Part shown: positions 44,174 through 52,924 of the stretch, piece after piece
Layout of the letters: each line of letters opens with the position of its first letter
Position numbering within the stretch: the first letter of the stretch is position 1
Assembly: GCA_965248685.1 (NCBI GenBank)
Contig: CBDFKC010000003.1
Location: 992,001-1,056,000, forward strand
Length of the DNA stretch: 64,000 bases
Direction: 5' to 3'
Origin: VYFG01 sp965248685
Lineage (GTDB): Bacteria > Pseudomonadota > Gammaproteobacteria > Arenicellales > Poriferihabitantaceae
Notes under the pieces: model-generated
The model's database searches: none
What the model saw: only the letters and a program-made list of their open reading frames with translations
Told to the model about the DNA's origin: nothing
Made by a program: the position numbers and the translations under genes

Positions 44174-45451
44174 ATGTACGAAGTTTCTGAAAACACCCAA
44201 GCAATCCTGTTGCTCACAGCCCCCTTAACAAAGAGCAAGCAGGCGGATTCGCCAAAAATTCTTTCACTACAAGACTACAACACGTTGGCGAGGAGCCTGC
44301 GCTCAGCAGGGTTACAGCCCAGAGACTTGCTCGGATCTGATCTTGATACGATTCTTGAAAACCTTCCAGCGAAACTCGATAAAAATCGTATTCAGCACTT
44401 ATTAAACAGGGGTTTTTTGCTTGGTCAGGCACTAGCTGATTGGCGAAAACGAGCGATATGGGTCGTTAGCAGAGCCGATAAATCTTATCCAAGACGGCTA
44501 AAAGATAAACTGAGAGAGCAGGCGCCATCAGTCATATACGGATGTGGCGAAATTTCGATACTCGACCGAGGTGGCTTGGCTGTCATTGGGTCTCGTAATA
44601 TTACCGACGATATAAAATGTTACACCGAAAAAATCGGCGCACTTGCCGCAGAATCAGATGTCTCGATTGTGTCAGGCGCTGCCCGTGGAATAGATAGCTC
44701 GGCTATGAGCGGGGCACTCACGAACGGAGGCCGTGTAATTGGCGTAATGGCGGATAGCCTGGCGCAAGCGGTAGTTGCCAAAAAGAATCGAGAAGCGTTA
44801 CAAGAAAGCAGGCTTGTTTTGATCTCAGCGTACAATCCCAGTGCCGGCTTTAACGTTGGCCATGCGATGCAAAGGAATAAGTCGATTTATGCGCTCTCAG
44901 ACGCCGCATTAGTGGTGAATTCAGATTACAACAAGGGGGGAACCTGGATGGGCGCGATAGAGCAATTGGAAAAGCTGTTCTTTGTTCCTATTTTTGTGCG
45001 AAACAGCGCTGATGCTGGTGCGGGGAATGCAGCGTTGATTCAACATGGTGCAAAATCCTGGCCTGAACCAAAGTCACAAGATGAGTTTCTTGATGCAGTC
45101 AATAGAATAGCCAAAGAGTCCTTACCTAAAATTCGGCAAGAGCAGCTGGATTTGATCGCAAACGAAACTATTTCAACGTATTCCAATACGGAAACTAGCA
45201 AATGCGACAATGGCAATGTTGCTCAGAATGACTTCTCGAACAGTCCCGCAAGGTGTCTTCTTGATGCGGTTTACTCGATTCTCCGAGATAAGTTAAAAGA
45301 GCCCAAAAAGCCTGATGAAGTTGCAAGGATTCTCGACGTTTCCAAGGTACAGGCAAGCAAATGGCTCAATGCGCTAAAAGAAGAAGGGAGGGTAGAGAAG
45401 ATACCGGGGCCTGTGCGATTTCGCGTTCGCAAAAACATAAATACGAAATAG
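44174..45451 (+). CDS. DprA/Smf-like protein (SLOG/Rossmann) with C-terminal winged helix
   Basis: A 425-residue DprA relative. The Rossmann domain (about 96-300) has YPRRLKDKLREQAPSVIYGCG, AVIGSRNI and the ligand loop VSGAARGIDSSAMSGAL (166-182). The last 70 residues form a winged helix (PKKPDEVARILDVSKVQASKWLNAL). DprA handles single-stranded DNA in transformation, but DprA-like SLOG proteins also appear as nucleotide or DNA sensors in conflict systems. It is coupled to the RecQ-PRTase gene; together they mirror ComFA/ComFC/DprA. Confidence 0.82.
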   Translation: MYEVSENTQAILLLTAPLTKSKQADSPKILSLQDYNTLARSLRSAGLQPRDLLGSDLDTILENLPAKLDKNRIQHLLNRGFLLGQALADWRKRAIWVVSRADKSYPRRLKDKLREQAPSVIYGCGEISILDRGGLAVIGSRNITDDIKCYTEKIGALAAESDVSIVSGAARGIDSSAMSGALTNGGRVIGVMADSLAQAVVAKKNREALQESRLVLISAYNPSAGFNVGHAMQRNKSIYALSDAALVVNSDYNKGGTWMGAIEQLEKLFFVPIFVRNSADAGAGNAALIQHGAKSWPEPKSQDEFLDAVNRIAKESLPKIRQEQLDLIANETISTYSNTETSKCDNGNVAQNDFSNSPARCLLDAVYSILRDKLKEPKKPDEVARILDVSKVQASKWLNALKEEGRVEKIPGPVRFRVRKNINTK

Positions 45452-45499
45452 GGGACGGACGGGAAAGCCGCCTACTTACGTCGAACAATTGAACAATTG

Positions 45500-45516
45500 G
45501 TGTCAGAGCATTAATG
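45500..45516 (+). repeat. Solo copy of the RAYT-element terminal repeat
   Basis: GTGTCAGAGCATTAATG is identical to the left end of the remnant at 33952-33968. It lies between the DprA-like gene and the IS3 element. Confidence 0.55.
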
Positions 45517-45575
45517 TTTGTTTTCGAAACGAATGGGGTCAACCTGGACCGCACTGATATATACGGACAGTTAAA

Positions 45576-46436
45576 CTAAACAGCTTCCATCATTTCATAC
45601 TCTGTCGGTGGGACGTAGTTTAATGTTTGATGAAGTCGCTGCCGATTATAAAATACTTCTATATATCTAAATATATCAGCCCTGGCTTGATCTCGACTGT
45701 GGTAAATCTTTCCATGCGTGAGTTCGTTTTTAAGATTACCAAAGAAGCTCTCTGACACCGCATTGTCCCAACAATTACCCTTGCGACTCATGCTCGATAT
45801 CATGCCATGATCACTCAGCACTGAACGATATATTTCTGCGGTATACGTCGAGCCTCGATCAGTATGACGCACCAACCCCAAGGGTGGCCTTCGATGCTCT
45901 ATCGCCATCTCAAGACACTTCTTTACAAGGGACGAGTCGTTCCGGTTGCCCATTGACCAGCCCACCACTTTGCGTGAATAAAGATCCAATAGCACTGAAA
46001 GATATAACCAGCCTTTGCGTGTCGGAATGAATGTTACATCGCCCACCCATGCCTTGTTCGGGTTGGTAACATGAAACTCTCGATTCAAACTATTTGGCGA
46101 TGCCTCATGACCTAGTTTTGACTTGGTGGTCATAACAAATCGGCGACGACGTTTACTGTAGATGCCATGCTTACGTCTGATCTGTGTTACCTGATCACGT
46201 CCATACATAAACCCTTCACGTCTCAGTGCTTTCCAGCACTTAACCGCACCATAGTTTTGATTGCTCTGATCGTGAATACGTCTAATTTCAACGGCAAGCT
46301 GACGATGACGTATCGATCTATTACTTTCGGGCCTTCCCTGCCAAGCATAGAAACCTGATCGACTCACACGCAGTGATCGACAAAGCTGAAGGACCGGAAA
46401 CTGAGCTTGGCATCTCTTGATAAAGGCGTACTTCAC
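45576..46436 (-). CDS. IS3-family transposase OrfB (DDE integrase domain)
   Basis: A 286-residue OrfB: N-terminal HTH_21 region (RRIHDQSNQNYGAVKCWKAL), then the rve core with catalytic Asp in WVGDVTFIPT, Asp in RHTDRGSTYTA and Glu in NAVSESFFGNLKNEL. It overlaps orfA and is probably made as an OrfAB fusion by -1 frameshifting. Confidence 0.92.
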   Translation of the reverse strand: MKYAFIKRCQAQFPVLQLCRSLRVSRSGFYAWQGRPESNRSIRHRQLAVEIRRIHDQSNQNYGAVKCWKALRREGFMYGRDQVTQIRRKHGIYSKRRRRFVMTTKSKLGHEASPNSLNREFHVTNPNKAWVGDVTFIPTRKGWLYLSVLLDLYSRKVVGWSMGNRNDSSLVKKCLEMAIEHRRPPLGLVRHTDRGSTYTAEIYRSVLSDHGMISSMSRKGNCWDNAVSESFFGNLKNELTHGKIYHSRDQARADIFRYIEVFYNRQRLHQTLNYVPPTEYEMMEAV

Positions 46437-46729
46437 GTCAGGTCTCGAGCAAAGTACGCCGCGGCCTTTTTTAGGATATCTCGCTCCATCTTAACCTCAG
46501 CGAGTTCTTTCTTTACCTTCGCCAGTTCATCAAGTTGGGTTGCTGGCTTGCGACCTGATCCTTGGAACGCTCCTTCGCCATGCTCTGATAGTTGTTCCTG
46601 CCATTTGTATAACAGATTTCGACGAATCCCAAGATCGCGAGCTATCTCCGTGCCTGGCCTCTCGCCAAGCTCAAGCTGCCTCAGCGCTTCTAACTTAAAT
46701 TCTTTACTGTAGGTTGTTCGTTTAGTCAT
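46433..46729 (-). CDS. IS3-family transposase OrfA (HTH)
   Basis: A 98-residue OrfA: TTYSKEFKLEALRQLELGERPGTEIARDLGIRRNLLYKWQ is the HTH, followed by a leucine-zipper-like helix (VKKELAEVKMERDILKKA). The run of six A before GG (minus strand, around 46468) is a typical -1 slippage site leading into orfB. Confidence 0.9.
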   Translation of the reverse strand: MTKRTTYSKEFKLEALRQLELGERPGTEIARDLGIRRNLLYKWQEQLSEHGEGAFQGSGRKPATQLDELAKVKKELAEVKMERDILKKAAAYFARDLT

Positions 46730-46862
46730 TTGACACTCCGGGGGTTACACCATTATAAAGTGTCCGTTTTACTCAGTATGCTCCAACCTAGTCCTCTATA
46801 TTCTATAGCTAGTTATTTGTTGGTATGTGAATTCAAAGCAATCTAATTGCGTTTTAAAGAAA

Positions 46863-47864
46863 TCATAGTCTCAACCCTTGGCGATATCTCAAAGGACTCA
46901 AGCCCGTCCATTGTCGAAAGGCACGCGAAAATGCTGCGGGCTCTGTGTAACCAATAACTTGGCCTATCTCTCCAATGGTCATTTGTGAATCAGCTAATAG
47001 GGTGATCGCTTGATCTCGACGTAGTCCGTCTTTCAGTTGTTGGAAACTGACACCTTCTTCCGATAATTTTCTTCGTAGTGTTCGAGTTGTCATATTTAGA
47101 CGCTTTGCCATCTCGTCCATGTTGTATTCTTTTTCTGTTATGAGTTGGGTAACCTGATTATGCAATTGGCGAGGGTAGCTTTGCTTTTGGAACCACTGTA
47201 ATGGGATTGTTTTGAGGTATTCGTGGAGTGTGGATGGGTTTTGCGTTATGGGTGAATCCAACCATTGCGCATCGAATACCAATGCGCTGTGGGGTTGATC
47301 GAAATAGCACGGTGCTGGAAAGACAAAACGATATTCTGCATTGTGCCAGGGTTTAGGAAATGCCATTTCAACGTGGCGTAGTGGAATTTTTCGGCCGATT
47401 AGCCACCCCGGAAAACGGTGCCAGATGAGCAGCAAAAAATCGATGAGCAAATTGATGCGACCGCTCAGTTCCGGTTCGTGGTGCAGAATTAACTTTGCCT
47501 GAGTGCCTTCATTACGTAACTCAAAACGGACGCCTTGTGCGGTTAGGTTGTAAAACCGGGTTGCATGTAGGTATACATCCCTTAAGGTTTCATGCAGAAC
47601 AAGTTGCTCTGCTAACCAGATAAAGCTGCCATTGCGAATGGGTTTGAGCGCCATGCCAAGAAACTCGTCATCGCTATTCTCCCAGATAACATGAAACAAT
47701 CTCGCAAGCTTTTCCGGGGCTAGACGAGCCAGGGGTTGCGCCAAAATTTCTTCGGATACTCCTGTTGCCTTCAGCATTGCAGCAGCATCAACCCCAATTC
47801 GTATGCCATTTTCGTAATGTTTACGAAAATAGAAGTTGGCAATGGTGAAGTTTTCGATGCTCAT
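46863..47864 (-). CDS. AraC-family transcriptional regulator
   Basis: A 333-residue regulator with an N-terminal effector domain of the Arabinose-bd type found in OruR-like proteins and a C-terminal double HTH (YNMDEMAKRLNMTTRTLRRKLSEEG and MTIGEIGQVIGYTEPAAFSRAFRQWTGLSPLRYR). Divergent from the operon at 47976 and probably its activator. The 3' half is duplicated as a pseudogene at 28653-29114. Confidence 0.88.
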   Translation of the reverse strand: MSIENFTIANFYFRKHYENGIRIGVDAAAMLKATGVSEEILAQPLARLAPEKLARLFHVIWENSDDEFLGMALKPIRNGSFIWLAEQLVLHETLRDVYLHATRFYNLTAQGVRFELRNEGTQAKLILHHEPELSGRINLLIDFLLLIWHRFPGWLIGRKIPLRHVEMAFPKPWHNAEYRFVFPAPCYFDQPHSALVFDAQWLDSPITQNPSTLHEYLKTIPLQWFQKQSYPRQLHNQVTQLITEKEYNMDEMAKRLNMTTRTLRRKLSEEGVSFQQLKDGLRRDQAITLLADSQMTIGEIGQVIGYTEPAAFSRAFRQWTGLSPLRYRQGLRL

Positions 47865-47975
47865 TGTTTAAAGTAGTTTGTCCGATTAAGTTAATTTTAT
47901 AGCTGGTTTTATCATTCCACAATTTTCTGTCAACACTAATAATATAAGCATTAACACGGATAACCGGTATTTTTA

Positions 47976-49640
47976 ATGATTCCACAAAACCCGATTCGAT
48001 CGCTGTTTACTCATGATGTGACCAATACACCGCCTCATCTTGCCGATCAGGATTTATGGGAAAGTAATATTGCGCTTAAGGAAACGGTTGATCGAGAAGG
48101 GGCTGAATGGGCTGCAACTCATTTGGCCGATTTTGGTAAATCTGCAGGACGCACGGAGATTTGCGACAAGGCGAATCAGGCCAATCGCTTTCCTCCCGAG
48201 TTACACGCTTTTGATCGTTACGGTATGAGAATTAATCAGGTTGCATTCCATCCTGCCTATCATGACTTGATGGCATTTGCGATCGAAAACGGGGTCGCCA
48301 GCTTTGCCTGGAATAATGTTCGCCCCGGGGCGCATGTAGCGCATAGCGCATTGACCTATATGTTTCAGCAAATTGAAGGCGGAGTAATGTGTCCGATGGC
48401 GATGGCCTATTCAGCGATTCCTGCATTGCGGACAACCCCAGAGATTGCCGATGAATGGATTCCCCGTCTGTTATCCCTTGAATACGATTCCCGAGATATT
48501 CCTGTGGAGCAAAAAGCGGGCGCTACGATGGGGATGTTCATGACCGAAAAGCAGGGGGGCTCTGATGTGCGTCAAAACACAACCGAGGCCTCGGCCATTT
48601 CAGCTGCAACTGGAATCGGTAAAGAATATGTTTTAAACGGGCACAAGTTTTTCTGCTCTGCACCCATGTGCGATGCATTCTTAACCCTGGCTAACAGCGA
48701 AGAAGGTTTATCGTGTTTTTTGGTTCCGCGTTGGCGTCCGGATGGGGAACGCAATGGCTTACATCTGCAACGCGTTAAAGACAAGCTTGGTAATCGATCA
48801 AATGCCTCAACAGAAATGGAGCTTCAGGAAGCCTGGGGCATCATGATTGGTGAGGAAGGGCGCGGCATCCGAACGATCATTGATATGGTCGTTCACAATC
48901 GAATGTATTGTGCAAATGCATCTGCAGGAATGATGCGTCAAGCGTTAGTCCAGGCATTGCACTACACCGAGCACCGTCATGCGTTTGGTCGCGCATTAAT
49001 CGAACAACCGTTGATGAAAAATGTACTGGCCGATTTGGCCATCGAAGCGGAAGCTGCGATGAGCTTATCTCTGCGTATCGCTCGCGCCATGGATGAATCT
49101 TCAACCAATGAAAGCGAAGCGGCACTCTCACGAATTGGCACGGCTATCGCGAAATACTGGATTTGTAAACGCACACCAGAGTTCATAGGGGAAGCGCTAG
49201 AGTGCCACGGTGGGTCTGGCTATATAGAAGAATCCATCATGCCGCGCCTGTTTCGTGAAGCACCGCTGAATGGAATATGGGAAGGTTCCGGTAATGTTAT
49301 GTGTCTCGATGTTTTGCGTGCCATGCAACGAGAGTCCCAGACCATTCCCGCTATCATGGCGGAACTGGAATTAGCGCAGGGAGGTCATTCGAATTTCGAT
49401 AACGCGATCAAGATGCTGAAAAACGAGTTGTCTAATCCAGACGATATGGAATTTCGCGCTCGCAAGATCACCGAACGTCTCGCGTTAGCCTTGCAAGGTT
49501 CGCTCTTGCTGAGATTTGGGCCAACAGATGTGGCGGATGCATTTTGTGCGTCTAGATTAGCTGCAGATTATTCTGGAGCTTTCGGAACATTGCCAAAAGG
49601 CGTGGATGTAGACGCAATCATTAAACGAAGTTTGCATTAA
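47976..49640 (+). CDS. AidB-like acyl-CoA dehydrogenase
   Basis: A 554-residue flavoprotein that follows AidB through its length: REGAEWAATHLADFGK, FHPAYHDLMAFA, MGMFMTEKQGGSDVRQNTT, VKDKLGNRSNAS, RHAFGRALIEQPLM, GGSGYIEES and NGIWEGSGNVMCLDVLR. AidB binds FAD and has weak isovaleryl-CoA dehydrogenase activity; its cellular role is debated. Here it heads a metabolic operon, so an acyl-CoA oxidation role is more likely than DNA protection. No clear ribosome-binding site precedes the ATG. Confidence 0.87.
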   Translation: MIPQNPIRSLFTHDVTNTPPHLADQDLWESNIALKETVDREGAEWAATHLADFGKSAGRTEICDKANQANRFPPELHAFDRYGMRINQVAFHPAYHDLMAFAIENGVASFAWNNVRPGAHVAHSALTYMFQQIEGGVMCPMAMAYSAIPALRTTPEIADEWIPRLLSLEYDSRDIPVEQKAGATMGMFMTEKQGGSDVRQNTTEASAISAATGIGKEYVLNGHKFFCSAPMCDAFLTLANSEEGLSCFLVPRWRPDGERNGLHLQRVKDKLGNRSNASTEMELQEAWGIMIGEEGRGIRTIIDMVVHNRMYCANASAGMMRQALVQALHYTEHRHAFGRALIEQPLMKNVLADLAIEAEAAMSLSLRIARAMDESSTNESEAALSRIGTAIAKYWICKRTPEFIGEALECHGGSGYIEESIMPRLFREAPLNGIWEGSGNVMCLDVLRAMQRESQTIPAIMAELELAQGGHSNFDNAIKMLKNELSNPDDMEFRARKITERLALALQGSLLLRFGPTDVADAFCASRLAADYSGAFGTLPKGVDVDAIIKRSLH

Positions 49641-49682
49641 AACGTAGAACATTAAAACATAGAGCTTAAGAGCGATTAAAAA

Positions 49683-50825
49683 ATGGCAGGAACCATTCTT
49701 CCCATGATTTCAAGCAGTGCACGGTCGCCATGGTTTAAAGCGACTCGTGAGCTCACTACTGTCTATGGTGATCACGAAAGGCGTTTAACGCCGATTATTT
49801 TTGACCGTTTGGTTGAAGATGAATATCGAGTGCTACGGACCAGGTCGGGTATTTTCGATGTTCCGGAACGACCCCTGGAAATTCGGGGCCCTGATGCTGC
49901 GCGGTTTTTAGATTTTATGTTTACCCGCCCGGTCAGTACGATGTCGGTTGATCGCGGTCGTTATGGGTTGATGTGCCATCACGGCGGTGGTCTGGTCTGT
50001 GATGGGGTCGTCTTCCGTTTGGCCGAAGATTTGTTTTGGTATGTGCATGCTGATCGTGATGTGTTCACCTGGATGCAGGCTTTGTCCCAGGGCTTCGATG
50101 TTGCAATTCGCGACCCCCAGGCATGGGCGATCCAGATACAGGGTCCTAACAGTCTGGAAATTTTAGATGCCTGTGTCGACGGTGGTAGCCCGCAATCGTT
50201 CAAGTATTATCATGCGCGACAGGTGACTATGGCAGGACAAAAGGTGTTGATCAGTCGTACCGGATGGACAGGGGAATTAGGATTCGAAGTCTATAACATG
50301 GGGCCTAACGTGGACGGGTTGGCACTGTGGGATCATTTATTGGAAACGGGTCAACCCCATGGTTTGGAGCCGCTTTCCACTTACGCTATGAATCCTCGTC
50401 GCATCGAAGCGGGAATCTTGAACTACGGAACCGATATGGATTGGGATACCACACCGTTTGATTTGGGTCTGAGTGATTTCGTTGATTTTGAGCACGAATT
50501 TGTTGGCAGGGATGCGCTATTAGAAGCGGATCGCCGAGCCCGGTTTAGTGGTTTTGTAACCGAAGCACAGGACATCAAATGGGGTAGCCCCGTAATATCT
50601 GGAAGTCAAACTGTGGGTCAGGTTAAAGCGTTTACATTGGCTCCCTCTCTCGGGCAGGGCGCGGGTTACATTTTATTTGATAGCGCGGATGCGATGGCGC
50701 TCAGTGATTTTAGTGTGTGTGACCGAAGTGGAAATGACTGTTCATTAGAGCTGCATTCATTGCCACTATTTGATCCTGAAAAACGGATACCCCGCGGCTT
50801 GGAAACCATTCCTTACACAGGATGA
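49683..50825 (+). CDS. GcvT-family (aminomethyltransferase/DmdA-like) protein
   Basis: A 380-residue GcvT-fold protein: RSGIFDVPERPLEIRGPDAARFLDFMFTRPV, GGLVCDGVVFRLAEDLFWY, IQIQGPNSLEI, SRTGWTGELGFEVY and RRIEAGILNYGTDMDWDTTPFDLGL. It resembles DmdA in organisation and length but has TGWTGELGFE where DmdA has SGYSKQGGFE, so another methylated substrate is likely. It is related to, not a duplicate of, 19377-20492. Its stop overlaps the next start by four bases. Confidence 0.8.
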   Translation: MAGTILPMISSSARSPWFKATRELTTVYGDHERRLTPIIFDRLVEDEYRVLRTRSGIFDVPERPLEIRGPDAARFLDFMFTRPVSTMSVDRGRYGLMCHHGGGLVCDGVVFRLAEDLFWYVHADRDVFTWMQALSQGFDVAIRDPQAWAIQIQGPNSLEILDACVDGGSPQSFKYYHARQVTMAGQKVLISRTGWTGELGFEVYNMGPNVDGLALWDHLLETGQPHGLEPLSTYAMNPRRIEAGILNYGTDMDWDTTPFDLGLSDFVDFEHEFVGRDALLEADRRARFSGFVTEAQDIKWGSPVISGSQTVGQVKAFTLAPSLGQGAGYILFDSADAMALSDFSVCDRSGNDCSLELHSLPLFDPEKRIPRGLETIPYTG

Positions 50826-52924
50826 AGACAGATTTTACTTTACAACGACGAGCTAACCTGAAACGACTTTTCAATCCCCAACATATTGCCTTTGTCGGTG
50901 GCAGGGCGGTTGAAGACAGTATCAGAGTGACACAGAAATCCGGTTTTAAAGGGCAGATGTGGGTAGTGCATCCAACCTACGAAAGCCTGGGTGGCACACC
51001 CTGTTTCCCAAGCCTCTCTGAATTGCCGGAAGCGCCTGACGCAACCTTGATTGCGATATCACCCGAGCGGACGATTGCCGTGGTAAAAGAACTGGCGGCA
51101 ATGGGAGCCGGGGGTGGAGTATCTATCGTGGGCGAGTTTGCCGAGGCGGGAGAACAGGGTAGACAACTACAGCAGCAATTGAAAGAAGCGGCGCAGAGCT
51201 TCGCTTTAGTTGGCCCGAATTGTCTCGGTGTGATGAATCAGTTTGATGGATCGGCGGTATGGGGCGGCGACAACGTATTCGAACCCGCGGCAGGTGAGGG
51301 TGTTGCGCTGATTAGTCAGTCTGGTTATGTCGCTTACTCCATTAGCAATGTTGAACAAGCCCTGCCCCTTGGTTATGTCATCAGTATGGGCAATCAGGCC
51401 GTACTCAATGTGGCGGATTATATCGACGCCATGCTGGATGACAAGCGGGTACGGGCTATCGGGCTTTATCTCGAGGGCATTGTCGATATTTCTGCATTTA
51501 GCGCATCCGCGTTACGAGCAGTGAAACAAGGTGTGCCATTGGTAGCGATAAAAGCAGGTGGAACTGCTGAAACGGCTGAATTAGCGCGCAGTCATAGCGG
51601 AACACTGGCAGTCGATAATGAAATCTGGAGCGCATTGTTTCGTCGGTTTGCCATTGTTGAAGTCGATTCACCCAAGGCAATGATCGAGACACTCAAGTTG
51701 CTCGGTGCTTCCAAGTCGCCCCAGGGAAACCGAATAGTGGCTGCCGCCAACTCGGGTGGGTATGCGACGATGATTGGTGAGAAAGGGCGTACCGCAGGTT
51801 TGGCTTTTCCTGAGCCAAGTCGCGAACAACGACAAGCCTTACGTCAAGCCGTTCCAGATTTGGTTTCACTCCTAAACCCTCTGGATTGGAATTTACCCTG
51901 GGCCAGTATGTCGACACCTGACACATCCGAAACTGGTATGGGAATCATGATGGATGAACGCTGCGACCTGTTGATCTATTTTGTCGACTGGCCACGACAA
52001 GAGGAAGTGGCCGAAGTATGGTGGCCAACCCTTGAAGGGTTGATCCAGTTGAATAAAACGTCTGACCGACCCGTCATTGTAGCTAGCGTACTACCCGATG
52101 GTCTGCCAGCGGATTTACGTCTGCGGCTGGCAGAGGGTGGCGTGATAACGTTGCAAGGCTTGGACGATGCAATCAATGCGATTGGTGCTGCTGTGCAATA
52201 TGTGGACCTCCGGTCCGAGGTGCTGAGTGATATCGATAGCCGACTATTGGTCAGTCCTGTCAATATTGGTGAACGTTTAGAAACGCTGAACGAATCTGAA
52301 GGTAAAGCGCTTTTGGTGGAGTACGGTGTTGCTGTGCCCGATGGCGTTTTTGGTGTTGAGCAGTATGTAATTGAACAAGCCGATGAATTGGGTTTTCCGC
52401 TCGCGATTAAACTGCTGAATTCGGATATTGATCATAAACATCGGATTGGGGCGGTACGTTTGAATGTGCGCGATGCTGGAGAGTTGCGTGAAGCGATTGC
52501 AGCGATCAAATCTTCGGTCGCGGATTATGATGCTTCTTTGGCGACGAACGAGTTTCTGATTGAGAGAATGATTGAAACTTCGCGAGCAGAATTTATTGCT
52601 GGAATTACGCACAAACCGGGCATTGGTCATGCCATGGTTGTGGGGCACGGGGGCACAGCAGTCGAAGACCTTAAAGATTTTGTGACACTTTTATTGCCTG
52701 TGTGTGCTACTCAAATAGCCAAAGCGATTAATCGACTCCAAATCAGTAGAAAATTAAAACTGAGTGACCAGGAATTAACAGCACTGGTTAAAACCATTTA
52801 CTGTATTGCCGAATTGGCGGTTGATCATCGAGATCGATTACAAGAACTTGATGTGAACCCGATCATTTTGGATTCCACTGGTCATGTCACGGCGGTTGAT
52901 GCGTTGGTCAGGATGGTAAATTGA
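50822..52924 (+). CDS. Acyl-CoA synthetase, NDP-forming (ACD superfamily)
   Basis: A 700-residue single-chain ACD enzyme. The CoA-binding Rossmann domain (about 11-145, with GPNCLGVMNQ) is followed by succinyl-CoA-synthetase-like domains containing the phospho-histidine loop SHSGTLA (His258), then an ATP-grasp domain (about 480-695, with LAIKLLNSDIDHKHRIGAVRLNV and ELDVNPI). It forms an acyl-CoA with ADP and phosphate. DddX, an ATP-dependent DMSP lyase, belongs to this superfamily, of interest beside a DmdA-like gene, but I see no proof of that activity. Confidence 0.85.
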   Translation: MKTDFTLQRRANLKRLFNPQHIAFVGGRAVEDSIRVTQKSGFKGQMWVVHPTYESLGGTPCFPSLSELPEAPDATLIAISPERTIAVVKELAAMGAGGGVSIVGEFAEAGEQGRQLQQQLKEAAQSFALVGPNCLGVMNQFDGSAVWGGDNVFEPAAGEGVALISQSGYVAYSISNVEQALPLGYVISMGNQAVLNVADYIDAMLDDKRVRAIGLYLEGIVDISAFSASALRAVKQGVPLVAIKAGGTAETAELARSHSGTLAVDNEIWSALFRRFAIVEVDSPKAMIETLKLLGASKSPQGNRIVAAANSGGYATMIGEKGRTAGLAFPEPSREQRQALRQAVPDLVSLLNPLDWNLPWASMSTPDTSETGMGIMMDERCDLLIYFVDWPRQEEVAEVWWPTLEGLIQLNKTSDRPVIVASVLPDGLPADLRLRLAEGGVITLQGLDDAINAIGAAVQYVDLRSEVLSDIDSRLLVSPVNIGERLETLNESEGKALLVEYGVAVPDGVFGVEQYVIEQADELGFPLAIKLLNSDIDHKHRIGAVRLNVRDAGELREAIAAIKSSVADYDASLATNEFLIERMIETSRAEFIAGITHKPGIGHAMVVGHGGTAVEDLKDFVTLLLPVCATQIAKAINRLQISRKLKLSDQELTALVKTIYCIAELAVDHRDRLQELDVNPIILDSTGHVTAVDALVRMVN

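Larger units (their letters stand above)
45553..46777 (-). mobile_element. IS3-family insertion sequence
   Basis: A 1.2-kb element with imperfect inverted ends: ACTGATATATACGGACAG at the left and, on the opposite strand, ACTGAGTAAAACGGACAC at the right. It encodes orfA and orfB with a CTAAAAAAGG slippery region. Both frames look intact, so it may still be active. It separates the defence genes from the AraC-led metabolic operon. Confidence 0.8.

Noticed and set aside
49683..50825. Naming this gene or 19377-20492 dmdA
   Set aside because: The fold and length fit, but the SGYSKQGGFE segment typical of DmdA is replaced by GcvT-like TGWTGELGFE or SGFTNELGWE, so the substrate is open.
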